From Bacteroidota bacterium (lineage in GTDB: Bacteria > Bacteroidota > Ignavibacteria > Kapaibacteriales > UBA2268): a stretch of 34,117 bases of DNA. The notes beneath the pieces are model-generated. The model was not told the origin of the DNA. It ran no database searches and saw only the letters and a list, made by a program, of their open reading frames with translations. Shown piece after piece: positions 1-7,093 of the stretch; positions within the stretch are counted from its first letter, which is position 1; each line of letters begins with the position of its first letter. The DNA lies in the NCBI GenBank assembly GCA_024278075.1, contig JAJRTW010000166.1, positions 1 to 34,117 on the forward strand, in the 5' to 3' direction. Position numbers and translations under genes: made by a program.

Positions 1-42
1 ACTTCCAAATATTCCACCACGCATTTGAAAAGCCGATTTCAT
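1..42 (-). other. Edge fragment resembling a DUF559 gene 3' end
   Basis: Read on the minus strand, bases 1-22 match the 3' coding end of the DUF559 gene at 134-155 at about 19 of 22 positions, and in one frame give VVEYLEV against VVKYLEV. A different frame has an ATG at 42 (MKSAFQ...) that runs off the window with AGGAAA before it. The window edge prevents a choice between a decayed second DUF559 copy and the start of an unrelated gene. I favour the former because of the base-level match. Confidence 0.35.
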
Positions 43-50
43 TTTCCTAT

Positions 51-117
51 TCCCCCTTAAAAATGGGGGTTAGGCCATTCCAAAATTCCCCCTTAAAAAT
101 GGGGGTTAGGGGGTTGT
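51..117. repeat. Two G5/C5 hairpin repeats left of DUF559
   Basis: Two copies of CCCCCTTAAAAATGGGGG lie at about 52-70 and 88-105. The second continues into TTAGGGGGTTGT. Each folds into a C5/G5 hairpin. The terminal 10-mer AGGGGGTTGT recurs inverted on the other side of the DUF559 gene (ACAACCCCCT at about 509) and again at 20639-20732. The last codons of the DUF559 reading frame lie inside this repeat. Confidence 0.8.
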
Positions 118-469
118 CATCTCTTCGATTAGCACTTCCAAATATTTCACTACACCTTCAACGTTATTTCTAACATCAGAATCAGTAAATCTTATGAATT
201 TCAAACCAATGCCTTCCAAAATCTCCTGCCTTTTTTTCATCCTCTTTCATTTTATAATCGTGGGTTACGCCATCAATTTCAATAATCAATCTCAATTTAC
301 TGCAATAAAAATCAACTATATAATTTCCTATGGGTTTTTGCCTTGCGAATCTATACCCTTTTATTTTCCTTCCTTTGATATGTTGCCAGAGTAATACTTC
401 TGATAAATTCCCAGTTTTACGCAATTTCCTTGATATTTCCTTTAATTTTGGGTTATAGTAGATTTTCAT
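106..469 (-). pseudogene. DUF559 (Vsr-like endonuclease-fold) gene with a frameshift
   Basis: DUF559 proteins are small single-domain proteins related to very-short-patch-repair and PD-(D/E)XK nucleases. From the ATG at 469 the protein carries the family core: LSEVLLWQHIKGRKIKGYRF, then RQKPIGNYIVDFYC (D53) and IIEIDGVTH (E64, D66), the expected acidic positions. The track ORF ends early at 182. One base earlier in a run of seven A (plus-strand T at 231-237) the frame changes. Joining the frames gives KRQEILEGIGLKFIRF...VVKYLEVL, the usual family C-terminus, ending at 106. Total length would be about 120 residues, normal for the family. The shift could be a real mutation, a sequencing error in a homopolymer, or slippage. 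The N-terminal 20 residues in the track (MRLKGGCTNK...) come from repeat DNA. The gene is bracketed by inverted G5/C5 repeat ends. Confidence 0.8.
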
Positions 470-510
470 TGGCACGAATTGCTTGTATTTGATAATAATC
501 TTATTTGTAC

Positions 511-978
511 AACCCCCTTTAAGCCTCATTTGCTAAGGGGAAATTTGTACAACCCCCTTAAGCCTCATTTGCTAAGGGGGAATTTTGCACAACCCCCTTT
601 AAGCCTCATTTGCTAAGGGGGAATTTGTACAACCCCCTTAAGCCCCCTTTGCTAAGGGGGAATTTTGCACAACCCCCTTAATCCCCCTTTGCTAAGGGGG
701 AATTTTGCACAACCCCCTTTAAGCCTCATTTGCTAAGAGGAAATTTGTACAACCCCCTTAAGCCTCATTTGCTAAGGGGGAATTTTGCACAACCCCCTTA
801 ATCCCCCTTTGCTAAGGGGGAATTTTGCACAACCCCCTTAATCCTCATTTGCTAAGGGAATTTGTACAACCCCCTTAAGCCTCATTTGCTAAGGGGGAAT
901 TTTGCACAACCCCCTTAAGCCTCATTTGCTAAGGGAATTTGTACAACCCCCTTAATCCCCCTTTGCTAAGGGGGAAAT
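511..978. repeat. Tandem array of 12 hairpin units, 40 bp each
   Basis: Twelve head-to-tail units start at 511, 551, 591, 631, 671, 711, 751, 791, 831, 868, 908 and 945. Most are exactly 40 bp; units 9 and 11 are 37 bp. Each unit reads AACCCCCTTA, a variable middle (AGCCTCATTTGC or ATCCCCCTTTGC), TAAGGGGGAA, then a linker. CCCCCTTA pairs with TAAGGGGG, so every unit is a hairpin. Linkers are of two kinds, TTTGTAC and TTTTGCAC, which mostly alternate. The array abuts the stop codon of the hydroxylase gene at 978 and separates it from DUF559. No unique spacers exist, so this is not CRISPR. Confidence 0.95.
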
Positions 979-3785
979 TAATTTTTGTCCATCGCTTTTT
1001 CCTTAATCGCTTTCAATACCTTCTCCGGCGTAATGGGCAGTTCCTTAATATAAACACCAATAGCATCGGCAATTGCATTGGCGACCGCACCCAGCACAGG
1101 CAGCGTAGCACCCTCACCAACTTCCTTGGCTCCATACGGCCCGGCGGGTTCGTAGCTGTCCACAATAGTGGAATGAATCTCGGGCATATCGGCGGCGGTG
1201 GCGATTAAATAATTATGCAGGTCGGGATTCTTGTGCCTGCCGGTATGGTCGAACACCTGGTCTTCAAGCAGCGTTTCGCTCATCCCCATAACCACGGCGC
1301 CTTCCACCTGGCCCTCGACCGCCAGCGGATTAATCGCAGTGCCGCAATCGTGGGCATCCCAGAAATTCAGCACCTTTACCTTGCCGGTTTTCATATCCAC
1401 ATCCACCTCGCACACCGAAGTTGAGAAGGAATAAGCCGGCGATGTGCCGACAGCAGCACCCTTATATTTCCCGCCTAACCCCTCGGGCGGCGAATAAAAA
1501 CCCTTGCCGATCAGCGGGCCTTTTGCGGAGAAATGCTTCGTTGCAGCCTCCTCCCAGGGAACGGATATGTCAGGATTAGATTTGACACGCACAATATTAT
1601 TAACTATTTCGAGCGCCGATTCATCTACGTTCAATATCTCGGCCGCCGATGCTATTACTTGCTTTCTAATCTCCTCACCGGCCATTTTGGAAGCATTGCC
1701 GCCCATAAGCGTAACGCGGCTGGAGTAAGCACCAAAGCCAATTGGCGTCAGGTCGCTATCGGCCGATATGACGCTCATCCTGTCGAAACTGATTCCCATG
1801 GCCTCCGCCGCTGCCTGGGCCAGTACAGTATCAGAACCCTGCCCGATGTCGGCATCGCCAATAAACAGCACAGCCCGCGAGCCGTCTTCATGTACTTTAA
1901 TTGTTGCGTTGGAATGTGGAAATTTCGAGCGGTAAATCGGATAGCCCGCACCGGAAACGAAGCCGCCGCTGCCAACACCAATGCCCCTTCCCTTCGGCAG
2001 ATTGCCCTTCTTCTTGTCCCAGCCGGACGTCTCTCTTGCAATATCCAGGCAGGCCTTCAATTCGCAGGAGCCAATATCCAGATCATTCACAGTATAATAA
2101 TTCGGTTCCATTGCATTTATTTGCCTGATGTCAAATTGATCTATGCCAATATCATCGGCAATCATTGCCAGAAGCGATTCAAAAGCAAACCTCGGATGCG
2201 GACAGCCATGCCCGCGGAATGCACCGCTCGGCGGCAGATTGGTATTCACCCGAAAGCCGTCGTATTTATAATTCGGTATTTTATACAGCGTAGTCAGCAT
2301 CGACCCGGCGTAATAAGCCGTGACTATGCCAAAGCTGGAGTAGGCCCCGCCCTCGAGGACGTTCCGCTGTTTGACGGCAGTGATTGTGCCATCCTTCTTA
2401 ACTCCGATTTTCATATCGATGAATTGCTTGTGGCGGCCGCGGCCGTAAAGGTACATCTCCTCGCGCGAGAACCTCATCTTAACGGCACAGCCCGCCTCTT
2501 TGGCCAAAAATATCGACAACACCTCAAGAATATTCGTCGCCGCTTTCGCCCCGAATCCGCCGCCGCAATTTGTCATTATCACCCGGATATCGCCCATCGG
2601 AATCCCAAGAATACGCGTTAATTGATGATGAACATAATGCACCACCTGGGTGGAAGTATGGAGCGTTACCCTGCCGTGGCGGTCCCATTCGGCAATGGCG
2701 CAGTGCGGTTCCATTGGATTCTGATAAGTGCGGTTGCCAACGAATCGCTCCTCGCGGACGTAGTCGGCTTCGGCAAATCCCTTGTCAATATCGCCGAAAT
2801 GATGATCGACGCGGGTATTAATATTATTCTTGAATTTATCTGCGAACAACCTCGGGGCACCTTCTTTCATAGCTTCTTCGGGATCAAATACGGCCGGCAA
2901 TAATTCATATTCGACATCAATAAGCTCAATTGCCCTATAGCAGGTTTCCTCGTCGATAGCCGCCACAGCCGCCACCACATCGCCCACATAGCGAACCTTG
3001 TCTTTGGCCAGTATATTTTCGTCATAGCGCGGAGGCGAAGTGCCATAGGTTAAATCAGGGACGTCGGCGCCGGTCAGCACCACCTTTACGCCATCAAGGC
3101 GGCGGGCTTTGCTTGCGTCGATAGAAATTATTTTCGCATGGGCGTGCGGGCTCAATAAAGTTTTGCCATAAATCATATTCGGTAATTTAATATCATCGGT
3201 ATATATGGCCCTGCCGGTAGCTTTATCGGGAGCATCAATCTTCGGCAGCCTTTTGCCCACAACCGATAGGTTCATGGCGGATTTCTGCGGCTGGAACTCA
3301 ATTTCCTTCGGCTTTCTGCCATTTATATAATCTGCCGCTGTTTCCACGGCTTCGATGATTTTCGTGTAACCGGTGCAACGGCAAAGGTTTCCGCTTAGGC
3401 CGGCTTTAATTTCCTCTCTGGTCGGATTCGGGTTTTCGTCTAAGAATGACTTGGTTATCATCACCATGCCCGGCGTGCAGTATCCGCATTGGATAGCACC
3501 TTTTTCGACATAAGCCCGTTGGATTGGATGAAGTTCTCCGCCATGGGCCAGCCCTTCTATTGTTTCGACCAACCCGCCGTCGGCTTCGAGGGCAAGCACA
3601 AGGCAGGAATTCACCGCCCGGCCGTCGAGGATAACGGTGCAAGCGCCGCAGTCGCCGTGGCCGCAAGCCTTTTTCGTACCGGTCAGGTTCAGTTCATCGC
3701 GCAGGAAATCGAGCAATGTAGTCCCCGGCCTTACCGCTTCTTCGTATTCGGTTCCATTTACATTTATTTTAATTATCTGTTTCAT
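978..3785 (-). CDS. Molybdenum hydroxylase, fused 2Fe-2S and molybdopterin subunits (xanthine dehydrogenase family)
   Basis: The protein has 935 residues and belongs to the xanthine oxidase family. Residues 1-155 are a complete small iron-sulfur subunit: C41, C46, C49 and C61 form the plant-ferredoxin-type cluster (ACGHGDCGACT), and C100, C103, C135 and C137 the second cluster (CGYCTPG, CRCTG). Residues about 175-930 are the molybdopterin subunit, with GGGFGAK, GAFRGHG, GQGSDT and PYGAKEVGEG, the last holding the expected catalytic glutamate. No FAD domain is fused; it is the separate gene at 4309. The AYRCSF signature of CO dehydrogenase is absent. The GAFRGHG region resembles 4-hydroxybenzoyl-CoA reductase and xanthine dehydrogenase relatives, but the substrate cannot be assigned. 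The ATG at 3785 fits the start of the ferredoxin domain. The stop codon lies at the edge of the hairpin array. Confidence 0.93.
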   Translation of the reverse strand: MKQIIKINVNGTEYEEAVRPGTTLLDFLRDELNLTGTKKACGHGDCGACTVILDGRAVNSCLVLALEADGGLVETIEGLAHGGELHPIQRAYVEKGAIQCGYCTPGMVMITKSFLDENPNPTREEIKAGLSGNLCRCTGYTKIIEAVETAADYINGRKPKEIEFQPQKSAMNLSVVGKRLPKIDAPDKATGRAIYTDDIKLPNMIYGKTLLSPHAHAKIISIDASKARRLDGVKVVLTGADVPDLTYGTSPPRYDENILAKDKVRYVGDVVAAVAAIDEETCYRAIELIDVEYELLPAVFDPEEAMKEGAPRLFADKFKNNINTRVDHHFGDIDKGFAEADYVREERFVGNRTYQNPMEPHCAIAEWDRHGRVTLHTSTQVVHYVHHQLTRILGIPMGDIRVIMTNCGGGFGAKAATNILEVLSIFLAKEAGCAVKMRFSREEMYLYGRGRHKQFIDMKIGVKKDGTITAVKQRNVLEGGAYSSFGIVTAYYAGSMLTTLYKIPNYKYDGFRVNTNLPPSGAFRGHGCPHPRFAFESLLAMIADDIGIDQFDIRQINAMEPNYYTVNDLDIGSCELKACLDIARETSGWDKKKGNLPKGRGIGVGSGGFVSGAGYPIYRSKFPHSNATIKVHEDGSRAVLFIGDADIGQGSDTVLAQAAAEAMGISFDRMSVISADSDLTPIGFGAYSSRVTLMGGNASKMAGEEIRKQVIASAAEILNVDESALEIVNNIVRVKSNPDISVPWEEAATKHFSAKGPLIGKGFYSPPEGLGGKYKGAAVGTSPAYSFSTSVCEVDVDMKTGKVKVLNFWDAHDCGTAINPLAVEGQVEGAVVMGMSETLLEDQVFDHTGRHKNPDLHNYLIATAADMPEIHSTIVDSYEPAGPYGAKEVGEGATLPVLGAVANAIADAIGVYIKELPITPEKVLKAIKEKAMDKN

Positions 3786-4308
3786 TTCCGCTTAACTAAT
3801 TTATATTTATTAATTGTCCTGTAGGGACAGGTTCTAAACCTGTCCTTCTCATACGCATACGATTTTTTTCGGGATGGTTTGGAACCGTCCCCTACAATTT
3901 TAGTGTCTCATTTTTCGGGATGGTTTGGAACCGTCCCCTACAATTATCCTTTGCTGTCTTGGTGTCGGAGCTTTCCGTCCTGATGCCTGTCATCCCTCTT
4001 TATCTCCCTTCAAAGGGGGAATGCTTTTTAGTGTCGGGACTTCCCGCCCTGATGGATAGAAATAACGATTCGTAATTGAAGTAAAACCCCGGTTTCATCA
4101 AACCACCCCCTTTAAAAAATGGGACTAAAAGTCTCCCTTTTTCAAAGGGAGATTTAGAGGGTTTTCCTTTTATTATGTTATTGCCAGTTCCCAAATCATT
4201 CCTTGAGAAGCGAAGAACCAGTAATTATGGCTAAAGCTAAATATTTAGCTCCCCTTCCTTTTTTCCACGAGTTAAATCTCGTGGCTATCTATTCTCAATC
4301 GTAATTCC
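3786..4308. repeat. Intergenic region made mostly of repeats
   Basis: This 523-bp gap holds no gene. It carries a 75-bp GTAGGG...CCCTAC element (3821-3895), a second copy of its right half (3917-3942), GTGTCGG(A/G)...TTCCCG-type stretches near 3963 and 4032, a CCCTCTTTATCTCCCTTCAAAGGGGG hairpin (about 3993-4021), a composite hairpin (4101-4167), and the 79-bp repeat at 4259-4337. The two enzyme subunit genes are thus separated by repeats rather than tightly coupled. Confidence 0.85.
3821..3895. repeat. 75-bp double-palindrome element, copy 1
   Basis: It starts GTAGGGACAGGTT and ends GGAACCGTCCCCTAC. Each half is its own palindrome (ACAGGTT/AACCTGT and ACGGTT/AACCGT type), and the outer ends are inverted. 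Other full copies are at 6926-7001, 7873-7947 and 32662-32733, all close to 75 bp. The layout is like a pair of REP units. Confidence 0.85.
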
Positions 4309-4337
4309 TTAATTATCAATTCTTTCCAAAGCTTTTA
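4259..4337. repeat. 79-bp direct repeat covering the FAD-subunit 3' end, copy 1
   Basis: This segment matches 5561-5640 with roughly six or seven mismatches. It includes the last codons of the FAD-subunit gene, its TAA stop and about 50 bp beyond, with the inverted pair CCACGAG/CTCGTGG. Confidence 0.9.
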
Positions 4338-5190
4338 TAATCGCTCTTATCGTCAGTTCCTTAGCAATATCCTTCCTGTATTCGGCCGTACCCCGGATAT
4401 CATCAATCGGCACAGACTCGTCGGCGGCCAATTGCCCTGCTTCGTCGATTGCCGATGACCCTTCGCTAAGTTCATCCATGCTTTTGCCAATCAATGACTT
4501 GCCGGCTTTCGGGCTAATCATCGGCGTTGGTGCGACGGCTCCGGTAACAATGCAGGCATCGGTGCATTTCCCATCTTCAATTGTTATCCTCGCCGCTGCC
4601 GAAGCAACCGATATTGTAACGGCCTGGCGCAATCCGAATTTGATGAAGCTGCCGCCGGTATTGCCGCCCGTTTTCTTAATAATTATTTTTGTTAGCAATT
4701 CACTCTTTTCGAGAATCGACTTATGATGGAAAATGAAGAAATCGCTCAGCGGCATCTGCCTTGTTCCATTCGGCCCGGCAATCTTGGTAACTGCTCTATA
4801 AGCCAGGAGGACCGGCCCGGTGTCGGCACACGAGGCACAGGTGCATAAATTCCCGCCAATCGTACCCACATTGCGCACCTGGCGGTTGCCGATTGCCATT
4901 GCGGCATCTGCCAAAGCCGGTATGTTTCTCTGGATTATTTCCGAACCGGTTAGCTCGTGATGGGTAACACAAGCACCGATATAGATATTCTCTTCATCTT
5001 CGGTTATATTCCTTAGCCCGTCAATTTTGGACAAAGATACGATATCGTCATGTTGTCGCAGGCCCTGTTTGATTTCCACAAGCAGGTCGGTCCCGCCGGC
5101 AATGGCAGCGCCGTTGGGGCTTTCGTCCAATAGCCTGCAAGCTTCGTCGAGCGTTTCCGGCCTGTGATATTTAAAATCCGGTATTATCAT
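4309..5190 (-). CDS. FAD-binding subunit of a molybdenum hydroxylase (CoxM/XdhB-type)
   Basis: This subunit passes electrons from the iron-sulfur clusters to FAD in three-part xanthine dehydrogenase family enzymes. I start it at the ATG at 5190 (MIIPDFKYHRP), giving 293 residues, because AGAGGT lies five bases upstream and family members begin this way. The track's earlier start adds 23 unlikely residues. AGGTDL (31-36) and TIGGNL (110-115) are the two FAD-binding loops. Just after the second loop is CTCASC with C116, C118 and C121, where many relatives have only one cysteine. The long 4Fe-4S insertion of 4-hydroxybenzoyl-CoA reductase is not present. The partner gene lies 523 bp downstream across repeats. 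Its final codons are duplicated at about 5613-5640. Confidence 0.92.
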   Translation of the reverse strand: MIIPDFKYHRPETLDEACRLLDESPNGAAIAGGTDLLVEIKQGLRQHDDIVSLSKIDGLRNITEDEENIYIGACVTHHELTGSEIIQRNIPALADAAMAIGNRQVRNVGTIGGNLCTCASCADTGPVLLAYRAVTKIAGPNGTRQMPLSDFFIFHHKSILEKSELLTKIIIKKTGGNTGGSFIKFGLRQAVTISVASAAARITIEDGKCTDACIVTGAVAPTPMISPKAGKSLIGKSMDELSEGSSAIDEAGQLAADESVPIDDIRGTAEYRKDIAKELTIRAIIKALERIDN

Positions 5191-5746
5191 TATTACCTCT
5201 GAATCTATGTGATGGTTTTTTTTTGAGTAATTAGTATTGAGTAAATTCGGTTTTTGCAATAGGAAGATTATTATTATTATCTATCTATCAAAAACTTCTG
5301 AAAAATAGATATGTTCTCATTTTCGTGAGAAAGGTTAAAATGTCATCCTGAGCAGAGTCGAAGGATCCAAATGCTTTATGCATACCGACTTATAGATTCT
5401 GAAATAAATTCAGAATGACAACCTATTAACATTTGAGCACATTCTCAGACGCAACAATGTTAACAAAAATCGAATTATTCAGAAGTCTCTATCAATTTAT
5501 TGCCACGTGCTTTAGCTCGTGGATAAGTTGTCAAAGTTTGGATCCGGGCTTTAGCCCATATTTTTTCCACGAGTTAAAACTCATGGCTATTTATTCTCAA
5601 TCGTAATTCCTTAATTATCAATTCTATCCAATGCCTTTTTGGTGTCGGGACTTCCCAGCCTGATGCCTGTCATCCCCCTTAATCCCCCTTCAAAGGGGGA
5701 ACTTCTTATTATAGAAGGACTTCCATTACTGATGCCGTGAAGCTAT
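5191..5746. repeat. Intergenic region of repeats and a gene remnant
   Basis: No intact gene is visible. It contains a diverged relative of the TTTTTCAGAAGT repeat (5283-5325), a GTCATCCTGAGC...GTCGAAGGATC...AGAATGACA repeat (5341-5420), CCACGTGC...GCTCGTGG-type pairs (about 5502-5523), the 79-bp duplicate (5561-5640), and a CCCCCTTAATCCCCCTTCAAAGGGGG hairpin ending at about 5700, 46 bp past the xdhC stop. Confidence 0.8.
5561..5640. repeat. 79-bp direct repeat, copy 2, with FAD-subunit 3' remnant
   Basis: On the minus strand this copy reads KALDRIDN-stop, against KALERIDN-stop at the end of the real FAD-subunit gene. Downstream DNA also matches. Two of the differences are silent (AAG/AAA, GCA/GCT) and one gives Asp for Glu, as expected if both were once coding. 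It looks like the tail of a lost second FAD-subunit gene. Confidence 0.75.
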
Positions 5747-6520
5747 TCATCCTTTACTTGCCAAAGCCTTGTTCTTAGCCTCAATCATACTGGCTGCTAT
5801 GCTGACTGCAATCTCAGTTGCCGATTCCGCATATATGTCAATTCCAATCGGCATATCTATCCGGTCGATTAATTCACCGGCCACATTTATCTTCTCAAGG
5901 TGCTTTTTGAAACCCTCAATCTTCCGGCTGCTGCCCATCATGCCGATATATGCAAATGGCTTGTTAATACTGTCGATTATTATTTCCCTGTCCAAAGCAT
6001 GGGAGTAATTGATGATGACGATATAGGTGTCTTCGCCAAATGAAATACCGGGCAATACATCATCATGATATTTATTGATAAGATTAGCCGCTGCACTATC
6101 CCACGTGTCGAATATATTCTCGCGCCCGTCGATAACGGTAATGTCGAAATCCAGGCCGGCGGCTATCCCAACCAATGCCTTGCCCACATGGCCGGCACCA
6201 AAAATATATAATTTCTTTTTCTTCATAATCGGTTCGATGAATACTTTAACAGCTCCGCCGCAGCCCATTCCGTCCTTGTGCGGCAGCTCGTATTGAAACA
6301 ATTGCGGCCTGCCGGTTTCAAACACAATGGGGGCGTCTTCGAATGTATTGTTCTCGAGAGTGCCGCCGCCAACAGTGCCAAAAGAGCTTTTATCTTCGTA
6401 GATAATCATTTTGGCGCCCGGCTTAAGCGGTGCCGAGCCTTTGGTTTCGACCACTGTGCAGAGGACGGCCTTTTGCTCGCTTTTCTGTACTTCTAATATT
6501 TTAATGTATATATTTTCCAT
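5747..6520 (-). CDS. xdhC: XdhC family molybdenum cofactor insertion/sulfuration protein
   Basis: XdhC-type proteins bind molybdenum cofactor, protect it, and help deliver the sulfurated form to xanthine dehydrogenase family enzymes. At 257 residues the length fits. The N-terminal XdhC/CoxI domain holds the cysteine motif GMGCGG (84-89), and FGTVGGGTLE (47-56) is typical. The C-terminal Rossmann domain begins at YIFGAGHVGKAL (105-116) and includes YIGMMGSSRK near residue 192. It lies between the mocA-like gene and the enzyme genes, all on the minus strand, so it very likely serves this enzyme. No clear Shine-Dalgarno sequence precedes the ATG. Copy A of the ~250-bp repeat begins 11 bp upstream of the start codon, so any promoter must lie in or beyond repeat DNA. 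Confidence 0.92.
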   Translation of the reverse strand: MENIYIKILEVQKSEQKAVLCTVVETKGSAPLKPGAKMIIYEDKSSFGTVGGGTLENNTFEDAPIVFETGRPQLFQYELPHKDGMGCGGAVKVFIEPIMKKKKLYIFGAGHVGKALVGIAAGLDFDITVIDGRENIFDTWDSAAANLINKYHDDVLPGISFGEDTYIVIINYSHALDREIIIDSINKPFAYIGMMGSSRKIEGFKKHLEKINVAGELIDRIDMPIGIDIYAESATEIAVSIAASMIEAKNKALASKG

Positions 6521-6530
6521 GCTGTTACAT

Positions 6531-6780
6531 AAGTATCCGGTAAAAAGCCAGCCAATTTGTGATATTCGTAGTAATAAACTCCTTTTGGCCTATATTGTGC
6601 TATTATGGATGCAATTTTGAGATTAGCGAAATATAATCCTAAAGCATGTCATACCGTACCCCGATCCGGTATCCATCTTAAATATAGCAAATAGCCTATG
6701 AATACTGGATTCCCGCTGGAGTTTATCCTGAGCGAAGCCGAAGGGCTCAGGATAAACTGTCGAAGGGCAAAAATGACACG
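6531..6780. repeat. ~250-bp dispersed repeat, copy A
   Basis: It begins GTATCCGGTAAAAA and runs through ATATTGTGCTATTATGGAT, CCCCGATCCGGTATCCATC and TACTGGATTCCCGCTGGAG to ATGACAC. Copy B at 16406-16652 matches over almost the whole length. Copy C at 33959-34117 matches the first half, and copy D at 18109-18190 matches the last part. It shows no reading frame shared by all copies. Confidence 0.9.
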
Positions 6781-7093
6781 TGACAGTGATTAAGGGTATA
6801 TTCAGCAAGGCTCTAATTATTTAATCGACCACTACTGATGCTGTTATTATTATCTGTGCCGGCGTTCATATTCAATTACCACAAGGCGTTAGCCCATAAA
6901 CACACGGCTATTTATTCTTTTCCTTGTAGGGGCAGGTTCGTAATCCGCCCGCTTACATACACACGTTTTTGCCTGCAGGACGGTTTGGAACCGTCCCCTG
7001 CTTATGTCAGGACTTTACGTCCTTATGCCTTTTAATCGTAATTCTTAATTGCTTGTCATCCCTCTTAATCTCCCTTCCAAGGGAGAATTTTTA
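6781..7093. repeat. Intergenic repeats between xdhC and the mocA-like gene
   Basis: Downstream of the mocA-like gene in its direction of transcription there is a TCTTAATCTCCCTTCCAAGGGAG hairpin at about 7062-7085, a GTCAGGACTTTACGTCC stretch near 7005, and a 75-bp double-palindrome element at 6926-7001. The pieces GGCTATTTATTCT (6907) and AATCGTAATTCTTAATT (7034) flank the 75-bp element and match adjacent parts of the 79-bp repeat at 4285/5585, as if the element had been inserted there. The + ORF at 6838 is not credible. Confidence 0.7.
6926..7001. repeat. 75-bp double-palindrome element, copy 2
   Basis: It runs from GTAGGGGCAGGTTCG to GGAACCGTCCCCTGC. It matches the copies at 3821, 7873 and 32662 in both palindromic halves and in overall length. 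Confidence 0.85.

Noticed and set aside
511-978. CRISPR-like array
   Set aside because: The units are contiguous, vary inside the repeat itself, and have no unique spacers or nearby cas genes.
1-1000. Toxin-antitoxin or restriction system around DUF559
   Set aside because: No partner gene, methylase or antitoxin is present; only repeats flank it.
1533-2621. 362-residue plus-strand ORF
   Set aside because: It lies wholly opposite the well-supported hydroxylase gene, with no domain pattern of its own.
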